Source of the DNA: UBA1067 sp050874585
GTDB taxonomy: Bacteria > Verrucomicrobiota > Kiritimatiellia > RFP12 > UBA1067
Direction: 5' to 3'
DNA: 20,083 nt
Assembly (NCBI GenBank): GCA_050874585.1
Contig: JBNMKZ010000053.1
Span: 1-20,083, forward strand
This document shows, piece after piece, positions 13,515 to 20,014 of the stretch. The notes beneath the pieces are model-generated. The model saw only the letters and a program-made list of their open reading frames with translations. It was not told where the DNA came from and ran no database searches. A program made the position numbers and the translations under genes. How positions within the stretch are numbered: the first letter of the stretch is position 1; each line of letters opens with the position of its first letter.

Positions 13515-14632
13515 GAAAACTGACGGTCATTACGGCGGGTTTGGGATGGAATCTCGTGGAGCGGCACGGACTTGAATCCGTGGCGGAGCTTCACTTCGAA
13601 CCCAAGCCGAGCGTCTTTCCGGCGGTGACCTGTGTTGCGCAGGCGACTCTTCGGACGGGCTTGCCCCCCGAACGGCATGGCATCGTCTCAAATGGGCACT
13701 GGATGGACGATTTGCGCAAACCGATTTTTTGGGAACAGAGTGCATGGCTTGTGCAGGGACCGCGCATTTGGGAACGGTCGACGGGCGTTTTCTTCTTTCA
13801 GCAGTCGTTGGGTGAGGATGTGGACCTCCTGATTTCCCCTGCGCCCATTCACAAGCATGGGGGTGGCATGGTCATGTCGTGCTACACGAAGCCGACGGGA
13901 ATGGAGAGTGTCCTTCGGCGGCTCTGCGGCAAGTTCCCCCTGTGGCGTTACTGGGGGCCGCTCGCTTCGCCGCGGATTGGACGAAAGTGCATTTCCTATT
14001 TTGAGGAGATGACGAACATTCATGATGTCGATGAGGCTTACCTTTATCTCCCGACGCTCGATTATGCCGCGCAGAAGTACGGTCCTTCGAGTGCGCAGGC
14101 TACGGCGGCGGTGCGTGAGTTCCGTTATCAGGTTGAGCGTCTTGCCAAACTTGCTCAGCAGCGGGGCGCGGCACTTGAAGTGCTCGGGGACTACGATATC
14201 ACGGATGTGACTCTGCCACCTGTTCGTCCAAATGTCGTGCTTCGGAAGGCTGGGTTGTTCGCCACGCGAACGGTTGGTGGGCTGAGTTATCCCGATTTCT
14301 ATCAGTCGCGGGCGTTCGCGATGTGCGATCATGAGTTCTGCGTGATTTACGGGTCGTCGGCACAGGAAGCGGAAAAACTCCTGCTTCAGACGGGGGATTA
14401 CGAACGCCCGGCGCAATCAGTCGCGGGCAGTACCATTCTCTTGGCAAAGAGTGGGTCTTGGTGCGAGTACAAGTGGTGGACGGATGACCGCGAGGCTCCG
14501 GACTACGCCGCCCATGTGGACATCCACAACAAGCCGGGATTCGATCCGACGGAACTCTTTTTCTTTGGGCGCGGCATCGTCAAGGGAACGCACGGACGCG
14601 CCTGCCAGGTTGCCCACGCCCGTGTCGATTGA
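13511..14632 (+). CDS. Alkaline-phosphatase-superfamily (nucleotide pyrophosphatase/phosphodiesterase-like) protein, EboF-like
   Basis: 373 aa. The FPAVTCVAQATLRTGLPPERHGIV segment (36-59) is the nucleophile region of the type I phosphodiesterase fold, with Thr40 in the nucleophile position. Other family-typical stretches are LISPAPIHKHGG (107-118), LYLPTLDYAAQKYGP (178-192), LGDYDIT (225-231), SRAFAMCDHEF, HVDIHNKPGFDP (335-346) and a C-terminal KGTHGR (358-363). Canonical metal ligands are partly changed: the N-terminal Asp of the VxDG motif is Ala9, the His after D184 is Gln188, and SDHG is GDYD. I recall the same kind of protein (EboF) beside EboC in ebo clusters, and here it overlaps an EboC-like gene by ATGA. 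No signal peptide, so it is probably cytosolic. The reaction is unknown. The stop codon lies in a hairpin shared with the converging gene. Confidence 0.78.
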   Translation: MRKLTVITAGLGWNLVERHGLESVAELHFEPKPSVFPAVTCVAQATLRTGLPPERHGIVSNGHWMDDLRKPIFWEQSAWLVQGPRIWERSTGVFFFQQSLGEDVDLLISPAPIHKHGGGMVMSCYTKPTGMESVLRRLCGKFPLWRYWGPLASPRIGRKCISYFEEMTNIHDVDEAYLYLPTLDYAAQKYGPSSAQATAAVREFRYQVERLAKLAQQRGAALEVLGDYDITDVTLPPVRPNVVLRKAGLFATRTVGGLSYPDFYQSRAFAMCDHEFCVIYGSSAQEAEKLLLQTGDYERPAQSVAGSTILLAKSGSWCEYKWWTDDREAPDYAAHVDIHNKPGFDPTELFFFGRGIVKGTHGRACQVAHARVD

Positions 14633-14648
14633 GGGCGCGTCGCCCTCA
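14630..14648. terminator. Shared hairpin containing both convergent stop codons
   Basis: TGAGGGCG (14630-14637) and CGCCCTCA (14641-14648) pair perfectly around a CGT loop. The TGA of the rightward gene starts the left arm and the TGA of the leftward gene starts the right arm. No T-run follows on either strand, so factor-independent termination is uncertain. Confidence 0.5.
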
Positions 14649-15584
14649 GAAGTTCGCCCAGAAGGGAAATGGCGTACGAATCTCGGTCTCAACGCCCGAA
14701 GTCGGGTGCGTGAATTTTGCCGCGAGTGCGTGCAGGCAGTGCCCCTCTAATCCCTCAACGGCAAACGCCCCGTAGAGACGGTCGTTCACGATGTGCATCC
14801 CGGCGAGGGCCAACTGTGCGCGAATCTGATGCGTCACGCCCGTGAAGATTGTCACCTCCAGAAGCGTCTGCTCCTCGTTTTCGTCCGTCGTATGGGCGAT
14901 GGGGAGAAACCGTGTGACCGCATGGAGGGGTCTCAGTTTCTGTCGCATGGAGGTTGTCAGGCGGTTGTGATGGGCATCAATCATCCGGCAGAAGGGGAGC
15001 GTTGGATCGTGAATCAGGTCGTGCTCAAGAGTTCCACCGACGGAGAAAGACCCTTCGACAAGGGCAAGATACGTCTTCTGGACGGTCTGCGCGGCAAATT
15101 GTGCGCGCAGGTTCTCAAAGGCGGATGCGGTCCGCGCCACGAGGACAAGTCCCGAGGTGTCCGCGTCAATTCGGTGGATGGCACCGGCCATCAGCGGCTT
15201 GTCACCCAGGGGAATGCATTCCGGGTGTTGGACGACCACGCCATTCATCAGCGTCGTCCGTTCGGTTCGGGAAAGTGGCTGGACAGGGAGGCCCGCCGGC
15301 TTGTCGTAGGCCAAGAGCGCATCGTCCTCAAAGACGCAGCGTGGGCGGATGTCGGGATTGGGGGCTACCAGATTGTCCGCCGCTTCTGCAAGGGATTTGA
15401 CGAGAATCGTTTCGCCGCCATGCAACTTGACGCCTTTCGCCGCGACGCGTCCGTTCAAAAGAATCTCCCCGTCCTGAATCGCCTCCCGGATAAAGGCGCG
15501 GCTTGAGGTCGGAAAGGCGGTAAGCAAAGCGGCGTCCAAACGGACGCCGCCTTTGTCCACGAGTAAGGTTCTTGACTCAATCAT
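14646..15584 (-). CDS. RluA-family 23S rRNA/tRNA pseudouridine synthase
   Basis: 312 aa. An N-terminal S4 RNA-binding domain (about 14-65; VRLDAALL...SSRAFIREAIQDGEILLNG) is followed by the RluA catalytic domain. The signature is HRIDADTSGLVL (137-148), with catalytic Asp140 in the place of the family's HRLDxxTSG Asp. The later TGVTHQIRAQLA block is the usual H-Q-I-R motif. This architecture is that of RluC/RluD, which modify uridines in 23S rRNA helices; the exact target cannot be told apart by eye. Its ATG (15582-15584) lies within the last codons of the upstream lipoprotein gene (ATGATTGA overlap) and no SD is seen, so translation is probably coupled. It is the last gene of a three-gene leftward operon. 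Confidence 0.9.
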   Translation of the reverse strand: MIESRTLLVDKGGVRLDAALLTAFPTSSRAFIREAIQDGEILLNGRVAAKGVKLHGGETILVKSLAEAADNLVAPNPDIRPRCVFEDDALLAYDKPAGLPVQPLSRTERTTLMNGVVVQHPECIPLGDKPLMAGAIHRIDADTSGLVLVARTASAFENLRAQFAAQTVQKTYLALVEGSFSVGGTLEHDLIHDPTLPFCRMIDAHHNRLTTSMRQKLRPLHAVTRFLPIAHTTDENEEQTLLEVTIFTGVTHQIRAQLALAGMHIVNDRLYGAFAVEGLEGHCLHALAAKFTHPTSGVETEIRTPFPFWANF

Positions 15585-15759
15585 ATTGGTTCATCATTGA
15601 CGGCGCAATTGGCGCCATGCCTTCCCACGAGTTGTTCGAGGCCCATGGCAAGTCCGAGTCTTCCGCCGTGTCGGCGATGCACCCCGACAGGAGTGCCAGT
15701 ACAACGGCGGCAAGCGCACCTGCTGAGAAGCAGGAAATGTTAGTCTGCAAAGATGACAT
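15577..15759 (-). CDS. Small lipoprotein of unknown function (60 aa)
   Basis: MSSLQTNISC... then a hydrophobic run AGALAAVVLALL and lipobox LSGC give a lipoprotein signal peptide. The mature part is only ~33 residues, acidic and rich in Pro/Trp/Asn (DLPWASNNSWEGMAPIAPSMM). ATG 15759 overlaps the end of the coiled-coil gene by 20 bases and the stop overlaps the start of the pseudouridine synthase by 8 bases. No SD is visible, so it probably depends on coupling. An alternative in-frame ATG at 15795 would put 12 polar residues ahead of the signal peptide and is less likely. I do not recognise a function; the W-E-G-x-A-P tail may be a conserved peptide in related organisms. Confidence 0.75.
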   Translation of the reverse strand: MSSLQTNISCFSAGALAAVVLALLSGCIADTAEDSDLPWASNNSWEGMAPIAPSMMNQYD

Positions 15760-16876
15760 CGTTCGGCTGGAGTTTGGACTGTTCCCATGCGCCAAGGATA
15801 TCGCAAATCACGTAATTCTTACCCTTGACTTCCTGACGGATGCGAATGCGGCCGACGAACTCGCCAGCTTCGCCCTTGAAGCCAGGGCGCTTCACGCCAA
15901 GTTCAAGGATCGGGATCGGATTGTTCGGGTTCTTGCTCTTCATTTCCTGCATGGCCTCATTCGTGAACTGGACGATGGCGAACATATCCTCGTTGTTGGC
16001 GAGGATGATGGTGCCCTTGTCGCCGGCGGGGAGGGAGGAGACGGCCGTGCCACTGCGAGCGGACTCTCCGCCACGAGACGCGATCATCTCCGTCATCAGC
16101 TTGCGCTGGTTCTCAATGATCTTCTGGGCCTTGGCGAGTTCTTCTTTCTTCTCCTCAATCTCGTCCTTGGCGGTCGACACCTCATCCTTGAGCGAGGTGA
16201 CTTCGGTCGAGTACTCGTCAACCTGCGCCTTGAGTTTCGTGATGTCATTTTCAAGGCCGGACTTAGTCCCCTCAAGCTTTGCAATCAGGTCATTCTTCTC
16301 TTCAATCGTTACCTTGTCCTGGCGCGCTTCGGGCTTGGAGCTGTTGATTTCCTCAATGGCCGAGGCGAGTTTCTGGCGGAGCGTGACGAGTTCGGCGCGG
16401 GTCGTATCCAAACGGCTACGCTGAGCCTTCGCGGCCTCAAAGAGCTTCTTGAGCAGCTCGTCGGACGTGCCGGGACCCTGCATATAGGGCTTTTCGCCAT
16501 CCATGATCAGTTCGCCGTCGGGCGTACGGGCATAGATGGAGCGCAACTGGGTGCGCGTATTTATGTTGTTCCAGTTGAAAGTGTCGAGGTTCGCCTGCTC
16601 AAGCTCGGACTTATAGCCTTCAAGCACATTCTCCTTGTCGGGCGTATCGACAAGACGCGCCTCAACGGAGGAGGCATCCTTCTCCAATACGGCGGAAACG
16701 CCCTTCGCAGGGCCATCTTTTTCGATTGTCTGCGCGAGCTGGACAATGTAGTCCTCTTGCTGGCGATTGCGATCCGTCAGTTCGGAGCGCTTGTCGTACA
16801 GCTGCTTCTCAAACCAGAGTGCCGCGGCTGCAAGCACCAAGAATACGTATACCAGAGCGTGCAATGCTTTATTCAT
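15740..16876 (-). CDS. Membrane-anchored coiled-coil protein, function unknown
   Basis: 378 aa. One N-terminal TM (about 5-22, ALHALVYVFLVLAAAALW) probably acts as an uncleaved anchor with the bulk in the periplasm. Residues ~130-265 are long heptad-like helices (e.g. IEEKNDLIAKLEGTKSGLEN, then EIEEKKEELAKAQKIIEN). The C-terminal ~90 residues (from GDKGTIILANNEDM) look like a small beta-rich domain. An AGGAAA six bases before ATG 16876 supports the start. It is the first gene of the leftward operon with the small lipoprotein and the RluA-type gene, transcribed from a promoter facing away from tgt. I see no enzyme motif; a scaffolding or envelope role is only a guess. Confidence 0.82.
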   Translation of the reverse strand: MNKALHALVYVFLVLAAAALWFEKQLYDKRSELTDRNRQQEDYIVQLAQTIEKDGPAKGVSAVLEKDASSVEARLVDTPDKENVLEGYKSELEQANLDTFNWNNINTRTQLRSIYARTPDGELIMDGEKPYMQGPGTSDELLKKLFEAAKAQRSRLDTTRAELVTLRQKLASAIEEINSSKPEARQDKVTIEEKNDLIAKLEGTKSGLENDITKLKAQVDEYSTEVTSLKDEVSTAKDEIEEKKEELAKAQKIIENQRKLMTEMIASRGGESARSGTAVSSLPAGDKGTIILANNEDMFAIVQFTNEAMQEMKSKNPNNPIPILELGVKRPGFKGEAGEFVGRIRIRQEVKGKNYVICDILGAWEQSKLQPNDVIFAD

Positions 16877-16905
16877 AGATAGTTTCCTATTTTCAACTGC
16901 TGAAT

Positions 16906-16934
16906 ATGATACCCTTTTTCAGCGCAAAGCGCAA
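16906..16934 (-). promoter_or_regulatory. Leftward promoter of the coiled-coil operon (TTGCGC-17-TATCAT)
   Basis: On the minus strand TTGCGC (16929-16934) and TATCAT (16906-16911) are 17 bp apart. The -35 lies in a direct repeat AGCGCAA-AGCGCAA (16921-16934) shared with the upstream side of the divergent tgt promoter, so the two promoters may interfere or share a regulator. Confidence 0.5.
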
Positions 16935-16942
16935 TGGTTTTT

Positions 16943-16951
16943 TGGTACAAT
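16943..16951 (+). promoter_or_regulatory. Extended -10 promoter of tgt (TGG-TACAAT)
   Basis: TACAAT (16946-16951) preceded by TGG; no good -35. The predicted start, about 16958, is two bases before the tgt ATG. The bases after the hexamer, ATGCGCAC, are identical to those after the tRNA-Val -10. Confidence 0.65.
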
Positions 16952-16959
16952 ATGCGCAC

Positions 16960-18066
16960 ATGTTTTTCGAGGTACTAAAAGAGGATGCGCGCACGTGCGC
17001 AAGACTTGGGCGACTGACGACCGACCATGGTGTTGTTCAGACGCCCGTCTTCATGGATGTCGGGACGCAGGGGTCCGTCAAGGCCCTTGAGCCGCGTGAC
17101 TTGGTGGAGAATCGTGCCCAGGTCATTCTGGGCAATACCTATCACCTGATGCTCCGCCCGGGGGCGGAGGTGATTGCTGCGGCGGGCGGGTTGCATCGCT
17201 TCATGCGGTGGAACGGCCCAATCTTGACGGACTCGGGTGGCTTTCAGGTCTTTTCGCTGGCGAAGCTCCGCAAGATGACGGAGGAGGGGTGCCGGTTCAA
17301 TTCGCATCTTGACGGGCACGAGTTCTTTCTCGGTCCGAAGGAGTCCATGGCCATGCAGCGCGTCATCGGGAGCGACATCGCCATGGTCTTTGACGAATGC
17401 CTGCCCTACCCGTGCGACCGCACACGCGCCGAGAAGTCCGTCGAGCAGACGATTCGTTGGGCGCGGATGTCGAAGGAGCAGCCGCATGCGAAGGGACAGC
17501 ACGTCTTTGGGATTGTCCAGGGTGGTGTCTACGACGACATCCGTCGCCATTGCGCCGAAGAACTGGTGAGGATTGGGTTCGACGGCTATGCGATTGGCGG
17601 CGTTTCGGTCGGCGAGCCGGAGGAGTTCATGTACAAGGCCGTGGAGGCGAGTGTGCCCTACCTGCCGAAGTCCGCCCCCCGCTATGTGATGGGGCTTGGC
17701 GTGATGCACCAAATGGCGGAATGCGTGGCGCGGGGCGTCGATATGTTCGACTGCGTCATTCCGACGCGTGTCGCCCGCCATGGCACGGCCATTACCCGCA
17801 AGGGGAATGTGGCCATCAAGGCCGCGAAATGGATTCTTGACCAAGGTCCCGTGGAGGAAGGGTGCGACTGCTACTGTTGCCGCAACTTCACGCGCAGCTA
17901 CGTGCGGCACCTCCTCAACGCGGGCGAAATCCTGGGCCTGCGCCTGCTGACGATTCACAACGTTTTTGCGTTGAACCGCTTTATGGAGGAAATGCGTTCC
18001 GCAATTGCGGACGGCACTTTCCTCGAATGGAAAGAACAAGTAAGGAAAGATACAAATCATGAATGA
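16960..18066 (+). CDS. tgt: Queuine/preQ1 tRNA-guanine transglycosylase
   Basis: 368 aa, cytosolic. It exchanges the wobble guanine 34 of GUN-anticodon tRNAs (Asp, Asn, His, Tyr) for preQ1 in queuosine synthesis; the tRNA-Asp(GTC) of this window is a substrate type. Motifs: TDSGGFQVFSL (90-100) with the general acid/base Asp91, FDECLPYP, nucleophile Asp264 in FDCVIPTRVARHG, and the zinc site C302-x-C304-x2-C307 with His333. The upstream in-frame ATG at 16906 would include the promoter. ATG 16960 gives the normal family N-terminus and length. No SD precedes it and the -10 is only nine bases away, which implies a leaderless or near-leaderless mRNA. The stop overlaps yajC by 8 bases. Confidence 0.96.
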   Translation: MFFEVLKEDARTCARLGRLTTDHGVVQTPVFMDVGTQGSVKALEPRDLVENRAQVILGNTYHLMLRPGAEVIAAAGGLHRFMRWNGPILTDSGGFQVFSLAKLRKMTEEGCRFNSHLDGHEFFLGPKESMAMQRVIGSDIAMVFDECLPYPCDRTRAEKSVEQTIRWARMSKEQPHAKGQHVFGIVQGGVYDDIRRHCAEELVRIGFDGYAIGGVSVGEPEEFMYKAVEASVPYLPKSAPRYVMGLGVMHQMAECVARGVDMFDCVIPTRVARHGTAITRKGNVAIKAAKWILDQGPVEEGCDCYCCRNFTRSYVRHLLNAGEILGLRLLTIHNVFALNRFMEEMRSAIADGTFLEWKEQVRKDTNHE

Positions 18067-18409
18067 AACCCAGACAACCGCAACCGAAGTCCAGCCGGCC
18101 GCTCCGGCTCAGGGAGCTCCCGCCGCCTCGTCGCAGCAGGGAGGCTTCGGTATGCTCGTGCCCATGCTGCTGATTCTCGCGATCTTCTACTTCATGATGA
18201 TTCGTCCCCAGCAGCGCAAGGAGAAGGAGCGCCGCAAAATGATTGAGGAACTCCGCGCCGGGGCGAAGATTGTGTTTGCCGGCGGCCTCATGGGCACGAT
18301 TGTCGAGGCGACGGAGAAGACCTTCAAGGTTGAGATTGCCCCGGGAACCACGATTGAGATTGCGCGCAGTTCGGTGAGCGCGGTCATCGATCCGTCCGCG
18401 GCGAAGTGA
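18059..18409 (+). CDS. yajC: Preprotein translocase accessory subunit YajC
   Basis: 116 aa. A ~30-residue Ala/Pro/Gln-rich N-terminus precedes one TM (about 31-48, GMLVPMLLILAIFYFMMI) and the family signature IRPQQRKEKERRKMIEEL, then the soluble domain GAKIVFAGGLMGTIVEATEKTFKVEIAPG. YajC associates with SecDF-YidC at the Sec translocon. The order tgt-yajC is the common bacterial arrangement, with ATGAATGA overlap here and AAGGAAAG upstream. In many genomes secD follows; here a LysM gene does instead. Confidence 0.94.
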   Translation: MNETQTTATEVQPAAPAQGAPAASSQQGGFGMLVPMLLILAIFYFMMIRPQQRKEKERRKMIEELRAGAKIVFAGGLMGTIVEATEKTFKVEIAPGTTIEIARSSVSAVIDPSAAK

Positions 18410-18413
18410 CGCG

Positions 18414-19256
18414 ATGTCCTTCGAACGGGGAAAGTTCGGGATTGAATACAACCCGGTGAAGCCCGATGCTGACAGGCCGTGGCTTCTCTGGGCGTTCGCC
18501 CTGGTTTTCCTCGTGGCCCTGATTTCGCTTGGTGTGACGATCACCCGGCGGATTCGGAGCCATCGGGCGGAACGGCAGGCTGAAACTGAAGTCATTGCAC
18601 CGGCTCCACCCGCCCCTCCGAAGCCGGTCGACTTGCCGCCTGCGCCGAAATTGGTCGTTTCGGAGGTCGACCGTCGCCCGGTGAAGGTGCGGAATCTGCT
18701 GATACGTTTGGAGGAGGCCGAGAAGCGACATGACGTCGAGTTGGCCATTTCGACCATCGAGCAGATCCGTGCCCTGCCCGGGACGCCGGCGGCCGACATC
18801 GACGACAAGTTGGCGCGGCGGTTGGGCGTGCTGAACATCCGCAGGCTCTTTGTCCTGAAAAGCGGGCAGTGGGTTGCGGATGTCGTCGTGCGGCGCGGCG
18901 ATTCGGCCTCGCGCATTGCACGGGAGCATGGTTCGACGCTCGCCTCGCTCCAGCGCCTCAATGGCGTGGATGTCGAAAAGGTGTTCGTCGGGCAGAAACT
19001 GAAAGTGCTGGATCATCCGCGATTCAACCTTGTCGTGCGGCGGCGGACGCGAATCGCCGACCTTTCTCTCAACGGCAAGTTCTTCAAGCGTTATTACCTG
19101 ACGGCCCCGGTTACGGGGGGCGAGGGTGCTTATGAAACGCCCGATCGACTGCGGTCGTTCCTTTCGGAGAAGGGGATCGCCCTCTCTGCACCTGAACGGG
19201 CGGAACTTGAAATGCTCCTGCCGGTGGGAACGTCGGTGCTTATTTCAGAACTCTGA
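18414..19256 (+). CDS. Membrane-anchored LysM protein with a truncated L,D-transpeptidase-like C-terminus
   Basis: 280 aa. A cytosolic N-terminus is followed by one TM (23-43), a Pro-rich linker (about 61-80, PAPPAPPKPVDLPPAPK), a helical segment (~85-140), a LysM domain (about 157-199; VVRRGDSASRIAREHG... ending VGQKLKVLD) that binds peptidoglycan glycan chains, and then FNLVVRRRTRIADLSLNGKFFKRYYL. The last part resembles the first strands of the YkuD L,D-transpeptidase fold, but the catalytic HGT...S-x-G-C motif is missing. A structural wall-binding rather than enzymatic role is therefore likely. ATG 18414 lies 4 bases after the yajC stop, with a weak SD (GAAG), so it is probably the third gene of the tgt operon. 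The assignment of the C-terminus is an inference. Confidence 0.8.
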   Translation: MSFERGKFGIEYNPVKPDADRPWLLWAFALVFLVALISLGVTITRRIRSHRAERQAETEVIAPAPPAPPKPVDLPPAPKLVVSEVDRRPVKVRNLLIRLEEAEKRHDVELAISTIEQIRALPGTPAADIDDKLARRLGVLNIRRLFVLKSGQWVADVVVRRGDSASRIAREHGSTLASLQRLNGVDVEKVFVGQKLKVLDHPRFNLVVRRRTRIADLSLNGKFFKRYYLTAPVTGGEGAYETPDRLRSFLSEKGIALSAPERAELEMLLPVGTSVLISEL

Positions 19257-19257
19257 C

Positions 19258-19273
19258 GCGGCGAATTCGCCGC
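19258..19273. terminator. Perfect palindrome just after the LysM gene (weak terminator candidate)
   Basis: GCGGCG-AATT-CGCCGC begins two bases after the LysM stop and can form a 6-bp hairpin. No T-run follows, so intrinsic termination is doubtful. Confidence 0.35.
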
Positions 19274-19324
19274 CGGGCGATGAGTTTGTTGGATATCTTC
19301 CCTTTTCTGAACGATAAGTCATCT

Positions 19325-19356
19325 AAAATCAAAAAGACCGCTCCAATGGCGGTCTT
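19325..19356 (-). terminator. Rho-independent terminator of tRNA-Val
   Basis: Read leftward, AAGACCGC (19349-19356) pairs with GCGGTCTT (19334-19341) around a 7-nt loop, followed by TTTGATTTT. It ends the tRNA-Val transcript; the plus-strand side lacks a T-run. Confidence 0.88.
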
Positions 19357-19371
19357 CTGAATCTTCAGGAA

Positions 19372-19448
19372 TGGTGGGCTATAGTGGATTCGAACCACTG
19401 ACCTCTTCCATGTCAAGGAAGCGCTCTAACCAACTGAGCTAATAGCCC
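19372..19448 (-). tRNA. tRNA-Val (anticodon GAC), CCA encoded
   Basis: On the minus strand, acceptor GGGCTAT pairs with ATAGCCC, the D arm is AGCTCAGTTGGTTAGAGC, the anticodon stem CTTCC/GGAAG closes the loop TTGACAT giving anticodon GAC, and the T arm is TGGTTCGAATCCA. Discriminator A is followed by encoded CCA at 19372-19374. It has its own promoter and terminator. Confidence 0.97.
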
Positions 19449-19462
19449 GAAAAAGTGCGCAT

Positions 19463-19492
19463 AGTATACCATGATTTCGGAAAGTCTGTCAA
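19463..19492 (-). promoter_or_regulatory. tRNA-Val promoter (TTGACA-18-TATACT, extended -10)
   Basis: A perfect TTGACA (19487-19492) stands 18 bp before TATACT (19463-19468), which is preceded by TGG. This is the best sigma70 promoter in the window and anchors the reading of the others. The start is about 19456, eight bases before the mature tRNA 5' end. Confidence 0.92.
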
Positions 19493-19641
19493 CGGCCAAT
19501 TTTGAGATTTCGTCATTCCTTTGCTTTTTGTCCTGTTATGCGTTCAGTTTGGTCGTTTTGATGGTTTCCACTTGTGCAAGGTAGAGCCGTGGGGGAATGA
19601 TTGAGGACGCGCTCCGTTCACAGAATCAACCCATGGGGGAA

Positions 19642-19751
19642 GGGGGATGCGCAAGTCGAAGGTGTTAGGTTGCGCAACCTAAGGGTGCCAGGTTGCGCAA
19701 GTCGAGGGGCTTAGGTTGCGCAACCTAAAGGTGGCGGGTTGCGCATCCCCC
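19642..19751. repeat. Tandem array of TGCGCA at exact 23-bp period, bracketed by a 12-bp inverted repeat
   Basis: TGCGCA occurs at 19648, 19671, 19694, 19717 and 19740, i.e. four intervals of exactly 23 bp. The units alternate in type: 1 and 3 continue AAGTCGAGG-like, 2 and 4 continue ACCTAAAGG-like, giving a 46-bp higher order. Units 2 and 4 form identical 18-bp perfect palindromes TTAGGTTGCGCAACCTAA (19665-19682, 19711-19728). The ends are GGGGGATGCGCA (19642-19653) and its exact inverse TGCGCATCCCCC (19740-19751). A 23-bp period excludes a protein-coding repeat. Confidence 0.9.
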
Positions 19752-19978
19752 CCTAATCGAGGCTCCTTTTCGCGTGTTCCCCTGTCTGCAAACTTGGAAC
19801 TTTTGTGAGTTGCAGTTAGGCCTCGTTTGTGTCGCCGTTAGGACCTATGCGGATTGTCGGGTGTGGCGCGGCAGTTTGGCTGATACCGTGGGATAGGTGA
19901 AAGCGGGGTTCGGATGACGGGTGCGGCTGATGCTTGTATATACCTGGATTATCCCCAGTTTTTGACCCCTAAAATCGA

Positions 19979-20014
19979 CCGCACCCAATGGAAACAGGGG
20001 TGCGGCCGTCATTT
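19979..20014. terminator. Bidirectional terminator-like hairpin
   Basis: CCGCACCC (19979-19986) and GGGTGCGG (19998-20005) form an 8-bp stem with an 11-nt loop. CCGTCATTTT follows on the plus strand, and TCGATTTT follows the stem on the minus strand. No gene in the window needs it, so it suggests a transcript within the terminal non-coding region or a leftward one entering from outside. Confidence 0.5.

Noticed and set aside
13511..14632. Classical secreted alkaline phosphatase
   Set aside because: No signal peptide, and key metal ligands of the alkaline phosphatase site are not present.
16953..17001. Further TGCGCA copies around the tgt start as a third periodic array
   Set aside because: The spacing is 43 bp, one copy is inside the conserved tgt coding sequence, and the AGCGCAA pair upstream does not keep the 22-23 bp period.
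19642..19751. CRISPR array
   Set aside because: The units are contiguous 23-bp repeats without unique spacers, and no cas genes are present.
19949..19957. TTATCCCCA, one mismatch from a DnaA box, near the 23-bp array (possible origin)
   Set aside because: A single box without an AT-rich unwinding region or neighbouring dnaA/dnaN/gidA; the array core TGCGCA is not DnaA-like.
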